Source of the DNA: Streptomyces abyssalis
GTDB lineage: Bacteria; Actinomycetota; Actinomycetes; Streptomycetales; Streptomycetaceae
Reading direction: 5' to 3'
Length of the DNA stretch: 64,000 nt
NCBI RefSeq assembly: GCF_001751365.1
Contig: NZ_LJGT01000038.1
Location: 298,466-362,465, forward strand
Position numbers and translations under genes: made by a program. This document shows positions 1-7,571 of the stretch, piece after piece. Numbering within the stretch: position 1 is the first letter of the stretch; each line of letters opens with the position of its first letter. Below the pieces are notes generated by a model, which had not been told where the DNA came from, searched no databases, and worked only from the letters and a program-made list of their open reading frames with translations.

Positions 1-1
1 C

Positions 2-268
2 GTCACCATGGCGCTGGACGACATCGACTACGAGGACGAACTGCGGATCGTCCTGGAGGAGCGCGCGTCCCTCTCCCCGGACGCGTTGACCGGCATGGAG
101 GCCAACCACCGTTTCGTGGGCCCCGAGACGGTGGAGACCAAGATCTTCGGGCGGCTGACCGCCTGGCAGAACTGGATCTTCAACCGTCCCAACGCGTCCG
201 GCACCGAGGGCGCGCTGCGACGCTACGGCACGGGAAAGCGCGCCGACTTCGACGTCAAGCGGGTCTGA
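2..268 (+). CDS. boxB: Benzoyl-CoA 2,3-epoxidase subunit BoxB, C-terminal end (partial)
   Basis: Open from the left window edge to a TGA, so only the last 88 or so residues are present. The tail (VETKIFGRLTAWQNWIFNRP, then GTGKRADFDVKRV) resembles my recollection of the C-terminus of BoxB, the di-iron oxygenase that epoxidises benzoyl-CoA in the aerobic box pathway. The call is supported by the next gene, a benzoate-CoA ligase, 40 bases downstream. The catalytic di-iron residues lie upstream of the window, so activity cannot be judged here. Confidence 0.7.
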   Translation, partial: VTMALDDIDYEDELRIVLEERASLSPDALTGMEANHRFVGPETVETKIFGRLTAWQNWIFNRPNASGTEGALRRYGTGKRADFDVKRV

Positions 269-307
269 CCGGCGGCCGCCGCCGAGGAAGAAGGAGGCGA
301 ACAGCCC

Positions 308-1912
308 ATGTCCACGCCGTCCCGGCCGCCGCAGTCCCCACGGTCCTTCAACGCCGCCACCTACCTCGTCGACCGGCATCTCGGCAGCGGCCTGGGTGAC
401 CGTCCCGCGGTGCGTCACGCGGGAGCTGACATCAGCTACGGGCAGCTGTCCGGCGACGTCGCCCGCGTGGCCGGTGCGCTGCTGCGCCTGGGCATGCACC
501 GCGACGAGCGGGTGATGTGCTGCATGTCCGACACCCCGGAGCTGCTGACCACCGTCCTGGGCGCGTTCCGCGCGGGGCTGGTCGCCGTACCCGTGAGCAC
601 GATGCTGACCGGCAGGGAACTCGGTTCGATTCTCGCCGACTGCGGCGCCCGCGTACTGGTGTGCACGTCCGAGTTCGCCGACGCGTGCGCGGAGGCGCTC
701 TCGGCCTCGCCCGACGTGAGCCACCTCGTCGTGGTGGGCGGGGCCCGACCCGAGGTGCCGGCGCGGGTTGTGCGGCTGGCCTGGGACGAGGCGCTGGACG
801 GCGTCGCACCGGACGACGGCGGCCCGGCCGCCGCCACGGGCGAGGACACACCCGCGCTGTGGCTCTACACCTCCGGTACGACCGGCATGCCCAAGGCGGC
901 CATGCACCGGCACGCCAACATCCGGCACGTGTGCGAGACGTACGGGCGGCAGGTGCTGGGGATTCGTGCCGAGGACCGGTGCCTGTCCGTCGCGAAGCTC
1001 TTCTTCGCCTACGGGATCGGCAACTCGGCGTTCTTCCCCCTCTCGGCCGGCGCCACCACGATCCTGGAGCCCCGCCGTCCCACGCCGGACGTGATCGCCG
1101 AACGGGTGAGCGCCGACCGGCCCACCCTTTTCTTCGGCGTACCGACCTTCTACGCCGGGATGCTCGCCGCGGACCTGCCCGAGGAGCTGATGTCGTCGGT
1201 TCGGCTGGCCGTCTCGGCCGGTGAGGCTCTGCCCGCGCCGCTGCTGCGGCGCTGGCGGGACCGCTTCGGCGTCGAGATCATCGACGGCCTGGGCTCGACC
1301 GAGGCCCTGCACATCTTCCTGTCGAACCGGCCCGGTGACGTCGGCCCCGGAACCAGCGGATTCCCGGTGCCCGGCTACGAGTTGCAGATACGGGACGAGC
1401 ACGGCGCCGTCCGGCCGCCCGGCGAGCCCGGTTCGCTGTACGTCAAGGGCGAGTCGATCGCGTCCGGCTACTGGTGCCGCACCGAGACGAGCCGGCACGT
1501 GTTCCAGGGCGACTGGCTGGCCACCGGCGACACCTACGTACAGGACGAGGAGGGCCGCTACACATGCCTGGGGCGGTCCAACGACATGCTCAAGGCGGGC
1601 GGGATCTGGGTGTCCCCGGCCGAGGTCGAGGACCGGCTGGCCGAGCACGAGGACGTCTCGGAGGCCGCCGTGGTGGGCGTTCCGGACGGTGAGGGCCTGG
1701 ACAAGCCGGTGGCCTACGTGGTGCTCGGGAAGGGCGCCACCGCCACGCCGGAGGAGCTGATCGGCTTCTGCCGGGACGGCCTCGCCCACTTCAAGGCGCC
1801 CCGGCGTGTGGTGTGCGTGGACGCGCTGCCCCGTACGGCGACCGGCAAGCTGCAGCGCTTCAAGATCCGCCGGCTCGCCGCCGAGGAGTCCGGCGCGGCG
1901 AGCACCGCGTGA
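308..1912 (+). CDS. Benzoate-CoA ligase family protein
   Basis: A 534-residue member of the acyl-adenylate-forming (ANL) superfamily, expected to activate benzoate or a related aromatic acid to its CoA thioester with ATP. The AMP-binding P-loop LYTSGTTGMPKAAMH lies near residues 185-200. The motifs GLGSTE, TGDTY and a C-terminal PRTATGKLQRF with the usual catalytic lysine follow. Length matches benzoate-CoA ligases. AGAAGGAGG precedes the ATG. It sits between boxB and the electron-transfer genes, so it probably supplies benzoyl-CoA to BoxB; exact substrate (benzoate versus hydroxybenzoate) cannot be read from sequence. Confidence 0.85.
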   Translation: MSTPSRPPQSPRSFNAATYLVDRHLGSGLGDRPAVRHAGADISYGQLSGDVARVAGALLRLGMHRDERVMCCMSDTPELLTTVLGAFRAGLVAVPVSTMLTGRELGSILADCGARVLVCTSEFADACAEALSASPDVSHLVVVGGARPEVPARVVRLAWDEALDGVAPDDGGPAAATGEDTPALWLYTSGTTGMPKAAMHRHANIRHVCETYGRQVLGIRAEDRCLSVAKLFFAYGIGNSAFFPLSAGATTILEPRRPTPDVIAERVSADRPTLFFGVPTFYAGMLAADLPEELMSSVRLAVSAGEALPAPLLRRWRDRFGVEIIDGLGSTEALHIFLSNRPGDVGPGTSGFPVPGYELQIRDEHGAVRPPGEPGSLYVKGESIASGYWCRTETSRHVFQGDWLATGDTYVQDEEGRYTCLGRSNDMLKAGGIWVSPAEVEDRLAEHEDVSEAAVVGVPDGEGLDKPVAYVVLGKGATATPEELIGFCRDGLAHFKAPRRVVCVDALPRTATGKLQRFKIRRLAAEESGAASTA

Positions 1913-1956
1913 GCGCGAGAAGCGCGAGAAGCGCGAGGACCGAGCAGGAGGAGCAG

Positions 1957-3006
1957 ATGACCGACGGAGAGCAGACCGGGCCCGGCGGCCGCCACGAGGT
2001 CGACCTCGTACTGGTCGGCGCGGGACCGGTCGGCCTCTACGGCGCCTACTACGCCGGCGTGCGCGGGCTGCGCGTCGCGCTGGTGGACTCGCTGCCCGAG
2101 CCGGGCGGCCAGGTGACGGCGATGTATCCGGAGAAACCCATCTACGACATCGCCGGCTTCCCGAGCGTCAGGGGGCGGGAACTCGTCGACAACCTCGTCG
2201 AACAGGCCGACAGGTACGGCCCGTTGTACCTCCTCGGCCGGCAGGCGACGAAGCTGGAACGCCTCCCGGGCGGCGACGGCCCGGACCGCTTCCGGCTGAC
2301 GGCGTCCGACGGCACGGTGGTCGACTGCGGAGCGGTGGTGGTCACCGGCGGCATCGGGACCTTCACGCCCAGGCCGCTGCCGGCGGGCGAGGACTTCCTC
2401 GGCCGCGGACTGTCGTACTTCGTGCCCTCACTCGCCGACTTCACCGGCTCCGACGTGGTCGTGGTCGGCGGCGGCGACAGCGCGTGCGACTGGGTGCTCG
2501 CGCTGAAGCCGGTGGCCAGGTCGGTGACGCTCGTACACCGGCGGACGGCCTTCCGGGCCCACGCGGCCACGGTCGACGCGGTCCGCGCCTGCGGCGCCAC
2601 GGTGCTCACCGACGCGCAGGTGACCGGGATCGCGGGCAACGGAACGATCGAGAGGGTCGAGGTCACCGGCAAGAACCAGGATCGCGTCGTGCTGCCCGCC
2701 CAGCGCGTCGTGGCGGCGCTCGGCTTCCTGGCCGACCTGGGACCGATGCGTGAGTGGGGCTTCGACCTGCACGACAACCGGCATCTCGTGGTGGATTCGA
2801 GGATGGCCACCGACATGGCCGGTGTGTACGCGGCGGGCGACATCTCTCAGTACCCGGGCAAGGTCCGGCTGATCTCTGTCGGCTTCGGCGAAGTGGCCAC
2901 CGCGGTCAACAACGCGGCGGTGCACCTCGACCCCGGGGCTTCGCTGTTCCCCGGTCACAGCACCGACGAGGCACCCCCACGAACTGCGACCGTGGCAGCG
3001 GCCTGA
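1957..3006 (+). CDS. Thioredoxin-reductase-like ferredoxin-NADP+ reductase
   Basis: A 349-residue flavoprotein of the TrxR-like (YumC-type) ferredoxin-NADP reductase family. The N-terminal FAD motif GAGPVGLYGAYYAG is followed by the family signature PGGQVTAMYPEKPIYDIAGFP. The NADPH-binding GGGDSACDW lies mid-protein and a second FAD contact YAAGDISQYPGK near the C-terminus. The CxxC redox pair of true thioredoxin reductase is absent, consistent with a ferredoxin reductase. ATG at 1957 was chosen for the AGGAGGAG just upstream. A ferredoxin gene follows after 15 bases, so the pair likely feeds electrons to BoxB. Confidence 0.85.
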   Translation: MTDGEQTGPGGRHEVDLVLVGAGPVGLYGAYYAGVRGLRVALVDSLPEPGGQVTAMYPEKPIYDIAGFPSVRGRELVDNLVEQADRYGPLYLLGRQATKLERLPGGDGPDRFRLTASDGTVVDCGAVVVTGGIGTFTPRPLPAGEDFLGRGLSYFVPSLADFTGSDVVVVGGGDSACDWVLALKPVARSVTLVHRRTAFRAHAATVDAVRACGATVLTDAQVTGIAGNGTIERVEVTGKNQDRVVLPAQRVVAALGFLADLGPMREWGFDLHDNRHLVVDSRMATDMAGVYAAGDISQYPGKVRLISVGFGEVATAVNNAAVHLDPGASLFPGHSTDEAPPRTATVAAA

Positions 3007-3021
3007 GCAGGAGGAGGAACC

Positions 3022-3360
3022 ATGCCCTACGTGATCATGTCGGACTGCATCGACATCACCGACCAGTCCTGCGTCGAGGAATGCCCCGTCGACTGCATCT
3101 ATGTCGGCGAGCGCAAGCTGTACATCAACGGCAAGGAGTGCATCGACTGCGGCGCCTGCGAACCCGTCTGCCCGGTGGAGGCCATATCCCAGGACCGCCG
3201 GGTCCCGGAGGAGCAGCAGGAGTTCATCGAGGACAACAAGACCTTCTTCACCGAGACGCTGCCCGGACGTGACGAACCGATCGGCACTCCCGGCGGCTCG
3301 CGGCTGACAGGCGACATCGGCGTGGACACACCGCTCGTCGCGAAGCACTCGGGAAACTAG
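3022..3360 (+). CDS. 7Fe ferredoxin (3Fe-4S/4Fe-4S)
   Basis: A 112-residue FdxA-type ferredoxin. Cys9, Cys17 and Cys21 form the C-x7-C-x3-CP pattern of a 3Fe-4S site, and CIDCGACEPVCP (Cys40, 43, 46, 50) supplies most of a 4Fe-4S site. It carries electrons in the cytoplasm, here probably from the reductase encoded just upstream. AGGAGGAGG lies 6 bases before the ATG. Its place in the benzoate operon suggests a dedicated redox partner; FdxA proteins also serve P450s, so the link to BoxB is inferred from context. Confidence 0.9.
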   Translation: MPYVIMSDCIDITDQSCVEECPVDCIYVGERKLYINGKECIDCGACEPVCPVEAISQDRRVPEEQQEFIEDNKTFFTETLPGRDEPIGTPGGSRLTGDIGVDTPLVAKHSGN

Positions 3361-3392
3361 GACAACCGGCCCGCAACCGGAGGGAGTTCACG

Positions 3393-4259
3393 ATGCTGGA
3401 CGGCCATCTCCTGGTCGACGCCCATGTGCACGTGCCGCTGCTGTCGTCGATCGCTCCGGCGTGGTCGCAGTGGGCACGCGACTTCGGGCCCGACAACGTA
3501 CTCGGACTCGCATGGGACGCGGACGGGAACCCGGACCCGGCCAAGCTGGACGAGCTGTTCGCCGCCGAGGGCGTCGACACCGCGCTGCTGTTCTGCGAAT
3601 ACAGCCCGAAGGCAACGGGCTACCAGGAGTTCGACGATCTGCTGCCCCTGGTCGGGCACAATCCGCGGCGCTTCCGCCCGGTGGCGAACGTCAATCCGCA
3701 TCTGCACTTCCCCGTCGACCGGGAGCTGCGCCGGCAGCTCGACCTCGGAGCTGCGGCGCTCAAACTGCACCCCGTGCACGGCGGGTTCCGCCTGGACGAC
3801 CCGGCCCTCTTCCCTGCCTACTCGCTGCTCGTCGAGCGGAACGTCCCGCTCGTGACCCACTGCGGTACGTCGTCGTTCCCGGGGTCGATGAACGAACTCG
3901 CCGACCCGGCGCAGCTCTACCCGGTGCTCAGGCACTTCCCGGACCTCACCGTCGTGCTCGCGCACGGGGGCCGCGGATGGTGGTACGACGCCGCGGCCTT
4001 CCTCGCGCTCTCCCACGCCAATGTGTGGATCGAGCTGTCGGGACTGCCGCCCAAGCGCCTGCCGTCGTACTACGCGCGGCACGACCTGAACAGGCTCGCC
4101 CGTAAGTGGATCTTCGGTACGGACTGGCCGGGGGTGCCCGGCACCGCGGTCAACGCCCGCGCGGTCGCGGGGCTCGGGCTGTCCGACGACACGGTGCCGC
4201 TGGTCCTCGGGGAGAACGCCGTCCGCGTCTACCACGGGATCGAACCCGAGAGGGAGTGA
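3393..4259 (+). CDS. Amidohydrolase family protein (TIM-barrel metal hydrolase)
   Basis: A 288-residue protein of the amidohydrolase_2 type. The N-terminal metal-binding H-x-H is in LVDAHVHVP (about residues 8-16), LVTHCGT supplies a mid-protein histidine, AHGGRGWW another, and the closing aspartate is in FGTDWPG. Such enzymes hydrolyse or decarboxylate ring or amide substrates. It follows the ferredoxin after 32 bases with an AACCGGAGGGAG ribosome site, so it probably belongs to the benzoate operon, perhaps acting on a ring-opened intermediate. The substrate is unknown. Confidence 0.75.
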   Translation: MLDGHLLVDAHVHVPLLSSIAPAWSQWARDFGPDNVLGLAWDADGNPDPAKLDELFAAEGVDTALLFCEYSPKATGYQEFDDLLPLVGHNPRRFRPVANVNPHLHFPVDRELRRQLDLGAAALKLHPVHGGFRLDDPALFPAYSLLVERNVPLVTHCGTSSFPGSMNELADPAQLYPVLRHFPDLTVVLAHGGRGWWYDAAAFLALSHANVWIELSGLPPKRLPSYYARHDLNRLARKWIFGTDWPGVPGTAVNARAVAGLGLSDDTVPLVLGENAVRVYHGIEPERE

Positions 4260-4266
4260 ACAGCCC

Positions 4267-4446
4267 ATGCCGGTCTACGCGTTCGACGGGGTCAGCCCGC
4301 GGGTGAGCGCCGACGCCTACATCCATCCCGACGCCGTGCTGATCGGCCACGTCACCGTGGGGGCGCAGTCCTCGCTTGCCAGCACGAGCACGCTTGCATC
4401 CGCTGCCCGATGCTGCACGTCAATCCCAAGATGCTCACCCGGCTGA
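4267..4446 (+). pseudogene. Gamma-carbonic-anhydrase/PaaY-like protein, N-terminal fragment
   Basis: Starts 7 bases after the amidohydrolase stop. The first 36 or so residues (MPVYAFDGVSPRV, then HPDAVLIGHVTVG) are the typical beginning of a left-handed beta-helix gamma-carbonic-anhydrase-like or PaaY-type hexapeptide-repeat protein. After about position 4375 the sequence changes abruptly to unrelated DNA and the frame closes at 4446. The matching C-terminal half is found from about 6031. Roughly 45 middle residues, including metal-binding histidines, are missing, so the gene is dead. Confidence 0.75.
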
Positions 4447-4634
4447 ATGAGTTGGAAGCCGATCTTCTGGAACGTCGCGCACGGGCCGAGGCCGAAGGCT
4501 GGGTCGGCGAGATCGAAGGTATCGACCTCACCCTCACGTTCCTGCGCGCAAAGCGTGACGACACCCAGCGGCGGGTCCACCGACCAACCGTCGATGGGGG
4601 CATCCCTCAGCCTCGTGCCCCGGAGACGCCGTGA
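4380..4634 (+). pseudogene. Tyrosine recombinase/integrase, C-terminal remnant
   Basis: In the frame beginning just upstream of 4410 the translation reads HEHACIRCPMLHVNPKM, then a Leu/Glu/Arg-rich helix and EGWVGEIEGIDLTLTFLR. This matches my recollection of the C-terminal tail of actinobacterial site-specific integrases (Tn554-like transposon type): a CxxCPML motif followed by EGWxGEIEG. No catalytic part (R...HxxR...Y) is present, so only the tail survives. It abuts the break in the carbonic-anhydrase-like gene, suggesting that a transposon insertion and later decay caused the disruption. Confidence 0.55.
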
Positions 4635-4956
4635 CCATCCACTTACCCACTGAGGCCGACTAACGATGGCAGCCCCAGAGTCTGCTGCTGACCGAGCTTC
4701 TCCGCGACTCGCGCGCGGAGAAGCTCATACTCCTCGCGCGGCTTGTGACGGCGAGCGGGACCCCACGCACGTGAGCGCGAAGGGGGACGGCAACAGTGCC
4801 TCCTGGGACGCTCGGACGGGATCGCACCCCCCGAACTACCAAGAGGCCCTGCCGGCATGCACCGCTCCCGGCGATCATCCGATCAGGAACCTCGTCCGAC
4901 CAGAAAGCCCTGTTCATCGGTAAGCAGAAGCCTTCTGACCCAGCTCAAAAGCACGG
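4635..4956. other. Intergenic stretch inside the insertion
   Basis: About 320 bases of visibly lower G+C than the surroundings. I see no convincing gene; short open frames here lack the third-position bias of real genes. It contains the left copy of the imperfect direct repeat (4846-4922). Confidence 0.5.
4846..4922 (+). repeat. Imperfect direct repeat, left copy (about 77 bp)
   Basis: Aligns with 5635-5711. Shared blocks include GCCCTGC, CATGC, GCGATCA, CCGATCAGGA, CGACCAGA, GCCC and ATCGGT, with small gaps. The two copies bracket the Nudix gene. Confidence 0.55.
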
Positions 4957-5496
4957 TCACTGCGCAGACGTCCCATCGGCACGACCGGCGAAATACCGAT
5001 CCAGAATCTCCGGACTATCGGGAGTGAAAGACCATTCCTGAAGGATCCGCGGAAGGTCGGACTCACTCAGCCAGCGATGCCAGGCCACCTCATTTGTGTT
5101 CGGGATGACAGCCCGCGGAACGACGGCATCGCACACCCCAAGCCAGTGAGGGCTCAGCCCACTTCGGTTAAGGAACTTGAACCGAAAGCGTACTGCCGCC
5201 GACACCCCCAGTTCCTCCTCCAGCTCACGGATAGCTGCCTGCTCATAAGACTCCCCGGCTACCAGGGCTCCACCCACTCCGACCTCGTAATGTCCCGGGA
5301 ATCGGGGCACCTGCTCAGCACGCCGATGGACGAGGATCCGACCCTGCAGGTCGTGACAAACGACCACAGCAATCCGGTGCAGCCAGCCCTCCCGGACGGC
5401 GTCTCTCCGACTCACTGGCCCCAGCACACGGTCCTGTGCATCGACACGTTCCACGACTTCATCCACGACGCACACGATCGCAGAACCCACTGACAT
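4957..5496 (-). CDS. Nudix hydrolase
   Basis: A 179-residue protein with a full Nudix box at residues 76-98: G-x5-E, then RELEEELGV, matching GX5EX7REUXEEXGU. The N-terminal half (ERVDAQDRVLGPVSRRDAVREGWLHR) resembles isopentenyl-diphosphate-isomerase-like or YfcD-type Nudix proteins. These hydrolyse nucleoside-diphosphate-linked substrates or isomerise isopentenyl diphosphate; the substrate cannot be assigned. The ATG at 5496 was preferred over an upstream start because CGAGG precedes it. The gene lies inside the DNA that interrupts the carbonic-anhydrase-like gene and is probably cargo of a former mobile unit. Confidence 0.8.
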   Translation of the reverse strand: MSVGSAIVCVVDEVVERVDAQDRVLGPVSRRDAVREGWLHRIAVVVCHDLQGRILVHRRAEQVPRFPGHYEVGVGGALVAGESYEQAAIRELEEELGVSAAVRFRFKFLNRSGLSPHWLGVCDAVVPRAVIPNTNEVAWHRWLSESDLPRILQEWSFTPDSPEILDRYFAGRADGTSAQ

Positions 5497-5832
5497 CAAC
5501 CTCGATGCCGGACTGCCAAGTCTCCAGCTCCAAAGAGAACCCGAGTTGGGCTCCACACAGGCGAGCACGAAAAGACTTCAGCAACAGGGCCTCCGGAACA
5601 GCTCGTTGGCTTCGACGACCCCGAGCAACCGCGAGCCCTGCTTCATGCGCCGATCGCCCCGCGATCACCGATCAGGACCCTTTCGACCAGACGAGCCCGT
5701 TTGATCGGTCAGTGGATGGCCTCTGACTGCCCCAAAGACGTGCCCGAGTCCGCCAGTTGACCTTCACCTTGGGGCAGCCCACAGCATCAGTGGGGCCGGG
5801 CGACGTGCTCGGCTTAAGGAGGAGTGAGCGGC
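5497..5832. other. Intergenic stretch upstream of the Nudix gene
   Basis: About 335 bases without a supportable gene. It holds the right copy of the imperfect direct repeat (5635-5711) and presumably the Nudix promoter on the minus strand. Confidence 0.5.
5635..5711 (+). repeat. Imperfect direct repeat, right copy (about 77 bp)
   Basis: Partner of 4846-4922, in the same orientation and about 790 bases away. Both carry the block CCGATCAGGA followed by CGACCAGA. They may be ends or duplicated internal parts of a mobile unit. Confidence 0.55.
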
Positions 5833-5997
5833 ATGCGATTCGAGTTGCACGAGTTCCGCTCTGAGTAACTCATCCGTGAAGCCGACGAATTCCGACTCGC
5901 CCAACAAGTCAGGAGAGCCAAGTCGGCAGCCCGAGCCGCGGTCGCCAGTACGTCGCGACCGACTCCACGACGCTTGGTGGCTTGGCTCCGCGAATGA
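5833..5997 (+). pseudogene. Small hypothetical protein gene with in-frame TAA
   Basis: After an AAGGAGGAGTGAGC ribosome site, the ATG at 5833 reads MRFELHEFRSE and then a TAA (5866-5868). The same frame continues LIREADEFRLAQQVRRAK and on to W-L-R-E before a TGA at 5995-5997. The whole resembles short actinomycete proteins with an ELxxAELIREADxxRLA pattern, so I read it as a gene of about 53 residues broken by one premature stop. Function is unknown. The strong ribosome site and the read-through similarity are the evidence; a recoded stop is much less likely. Confidence 0.45.
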
Positions 5998-6030
5998 CGT
6001 GAACCGAAGCCTGTCATCCTTCCGGGTGAA

Positions 6031-6355
6031 GTGCAGAGAAGCGTGGTCGGCCACAACGCCCATCTGGAGGGCTGCACGATCGCGGACCGCTGTCTCGTCG
6101 GTTCGATGTCGGCTGTGCTCAACCGGGCCGCCGTGCACGGCGGTTCGGTCGTCGGAGCGGCGGCGCTGGTGCCCGAGGGGCTCACCGTGCCGGAACGTTC
6201 CATGGTGCTGGGGGTCCCGGGCCCGGGTGAAGCCGCTGCCGGACGACTGGGAGGACGGCTGGATCGACTACGCGGTCGGCGTCTACACCGGATTCGCCCG
6301 CCGCTATCCGGAGGCGATGACCCGGGTCGACCTGGCGGACTGCCGCGTGGACTGA
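6031..6355 (+). pseudogene. Gamma-carbonic-anhydrase/PaaY-like protein, C-terminal fragment with frameshift
   Basis: Reads VVGHNAHLEGCTIADRCLVG, then hexapeptide turns and VPERSMVLGVP, which is the second half of the protein begun at 4267. At 6219-6221 a run of three G shifts the frame. Dropping one G restores ARVKPLPDDWEDGWIDYAVG and a natural end at the TGA at 6353-6355. The gene is therefore broken twice: by the 1.65-kb insertion and by a +1 frameshift here. The frameshift alone could be a sequencing error, but the insertion could not. Confidence 0.7.
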
Positions 6356-6560
6356 CACCTGGGCTGACAGGTGGACTGACACCTCTACTGACGGCTGGAA
6401 CGACGCGTGGAACGACGCGGAACGGGCGCGAGAAGGCCGCCCGGGCCTCCGCCTCTCCGTTTGCCGAAGCGGCAACAGAACTCGCGCCGCACGTTCGGGG
6501 CCCCGCATGATCGGTTCACCGGTCACGGCGCATCGCGGACCGGGAGCCCCTGGAGGTCTC

Positions 6561-7541
6561 ATGCCGCATCCCGCCCCGGACGTCATTCACAGGTCGGTCC
6601 CCTCCCCCGCGGGCCGGATCCACCTGGTGGAACAGGGCACCGGGCCGCTCGTCCTGCTCGTGCACGGCTTCCCGGAGTCCTGGTACTCCTGGCGCGGCCA
6701 GCTGCCGGTGCTGGCCGCCGCCGGGTACCGCGCGGCCGCCGTCGACGTACGCGGCTACGGCCGTTCCTCCAAGCCCGGGCAGACCGACGCGTACCGGATG
6801 CTGGAGCTGGTGGAGGACAACGCCGCGGTGGTGCACGCCCTGGGCGAACGGTCCGCGGTGATCGTCGGCCACGACTGGGGATCTGCCATCGCCGCCAACT
6901 CGGCCCTGGTCAGGCCTGACGTGTTCACCGCGGTGGGGCTGCTCAGTGTTCCGTACGCCCCGCGCGGCGGGCCGAGGCCCAGCGAGATCTTCGCGCGGAT
7001 GGGCGGCGAAGAGGAGTTCTACGTGTCCTACTTCCAGGAGCCCGGCCGGGCCGAGGCGGAGATCGAGCCCGACGTGCGCGGGTGGCTCGCGGGCCTCTAC
7101 GCCGCCCTGTCCGCCGACACCATGCCCGGACCCGGCACACCGGACCCGCACTTCGTCGGCCGGGGCGGGACGCTGCGCGACCGGTTCCCCGCCGGCCGGC
7201 TGCCCGCATGGCTCGGTGAGGACGATCTCGACATCTACGCCGGGGAGTTCGAGCGGACCGGCATGAGCGGGCCGCTCGCCCGCTACCGGAACATGGACAG
7301 GGACTGGGAGGACCTCGCCGGCTTCGACGGCGCCCCCGTGACCCAGCCGTCCCTGTTCATCGGCGGCGGTCTGGACGCCTCCACCACCTGGCTGGCCGAT
7401 GCGATCGAGGCGTACCCGACCACGCTGCCCGGCCTTGTCTCGTCCCACGTCCTCGACGGCTGCGGGCACTGGATCCAGCAGGAGCGTCCCGACGAGGTCA
7501 ACCGCATCCTGACCGGCTGGCTCGCCTCCCTGCCCGCGTGA
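6561..7541 (+). CDS. Alpha/beta-fold epoxide hydrolase
   Basis: A 326-residue soluble epoxide hydrolase of the alpha/beta hydrolase fold. The oxyanion-hole motif HGFPES is at residues 35-40 and the nucleophile elbow GHDWG at 103-107 with Asp105 as nucleophile. The catalytic histidine lies in DGCGHWIQQERP near the C-terminus. ATG at 6561 was chosen over an upstream ATG because TGGAGG sits 4 bases before. It would open epoxides to diols, which fits proximity to a benzoyl-CoA epoxidase operon, but a specific role there is inference. Confidence 0.85.
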   Translation: MPHPAPDVIHRSVPSPAGRIHLVEQGTGPLVLLVHGFPESWYSWRGQLPVLAAAGYRAAAVDVRGYGRSSKPGQTDAYRMLELVEDNAAVVHALGERSAVIVGHDWGSAIAANSALVRPDVFTAVGLLSVPYAPRGGPRPSEIFARMGGEEEFYVSYFQEPGRAEAEIEPDVRGWLAGLYAALSADTMPGPGTPDPHFVGRGGTLRDRFPAGRLPAWLGEDDLDIYAGEFERTGMSGPLARYRNMDRDWEDLAGFDGAPVTQPSLFIGGGLDASTTWLADAIEAYPTTLPGLVSSHVLDGCGHWIQQERPDEVNRILTGWLASLPA

Positions 7542-7571
7542 GCAGCAGAGGCGAGCCGACGGCACCGCGAC

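Noticed and set aside
6214..6230. Programmed frameshift in the carbonic-anhydrase-like fragment
   Set aside because: The gene is already interrupted by 1.65 kb of foreign DNA and has lost its middle, so decay is the simpler explanation.
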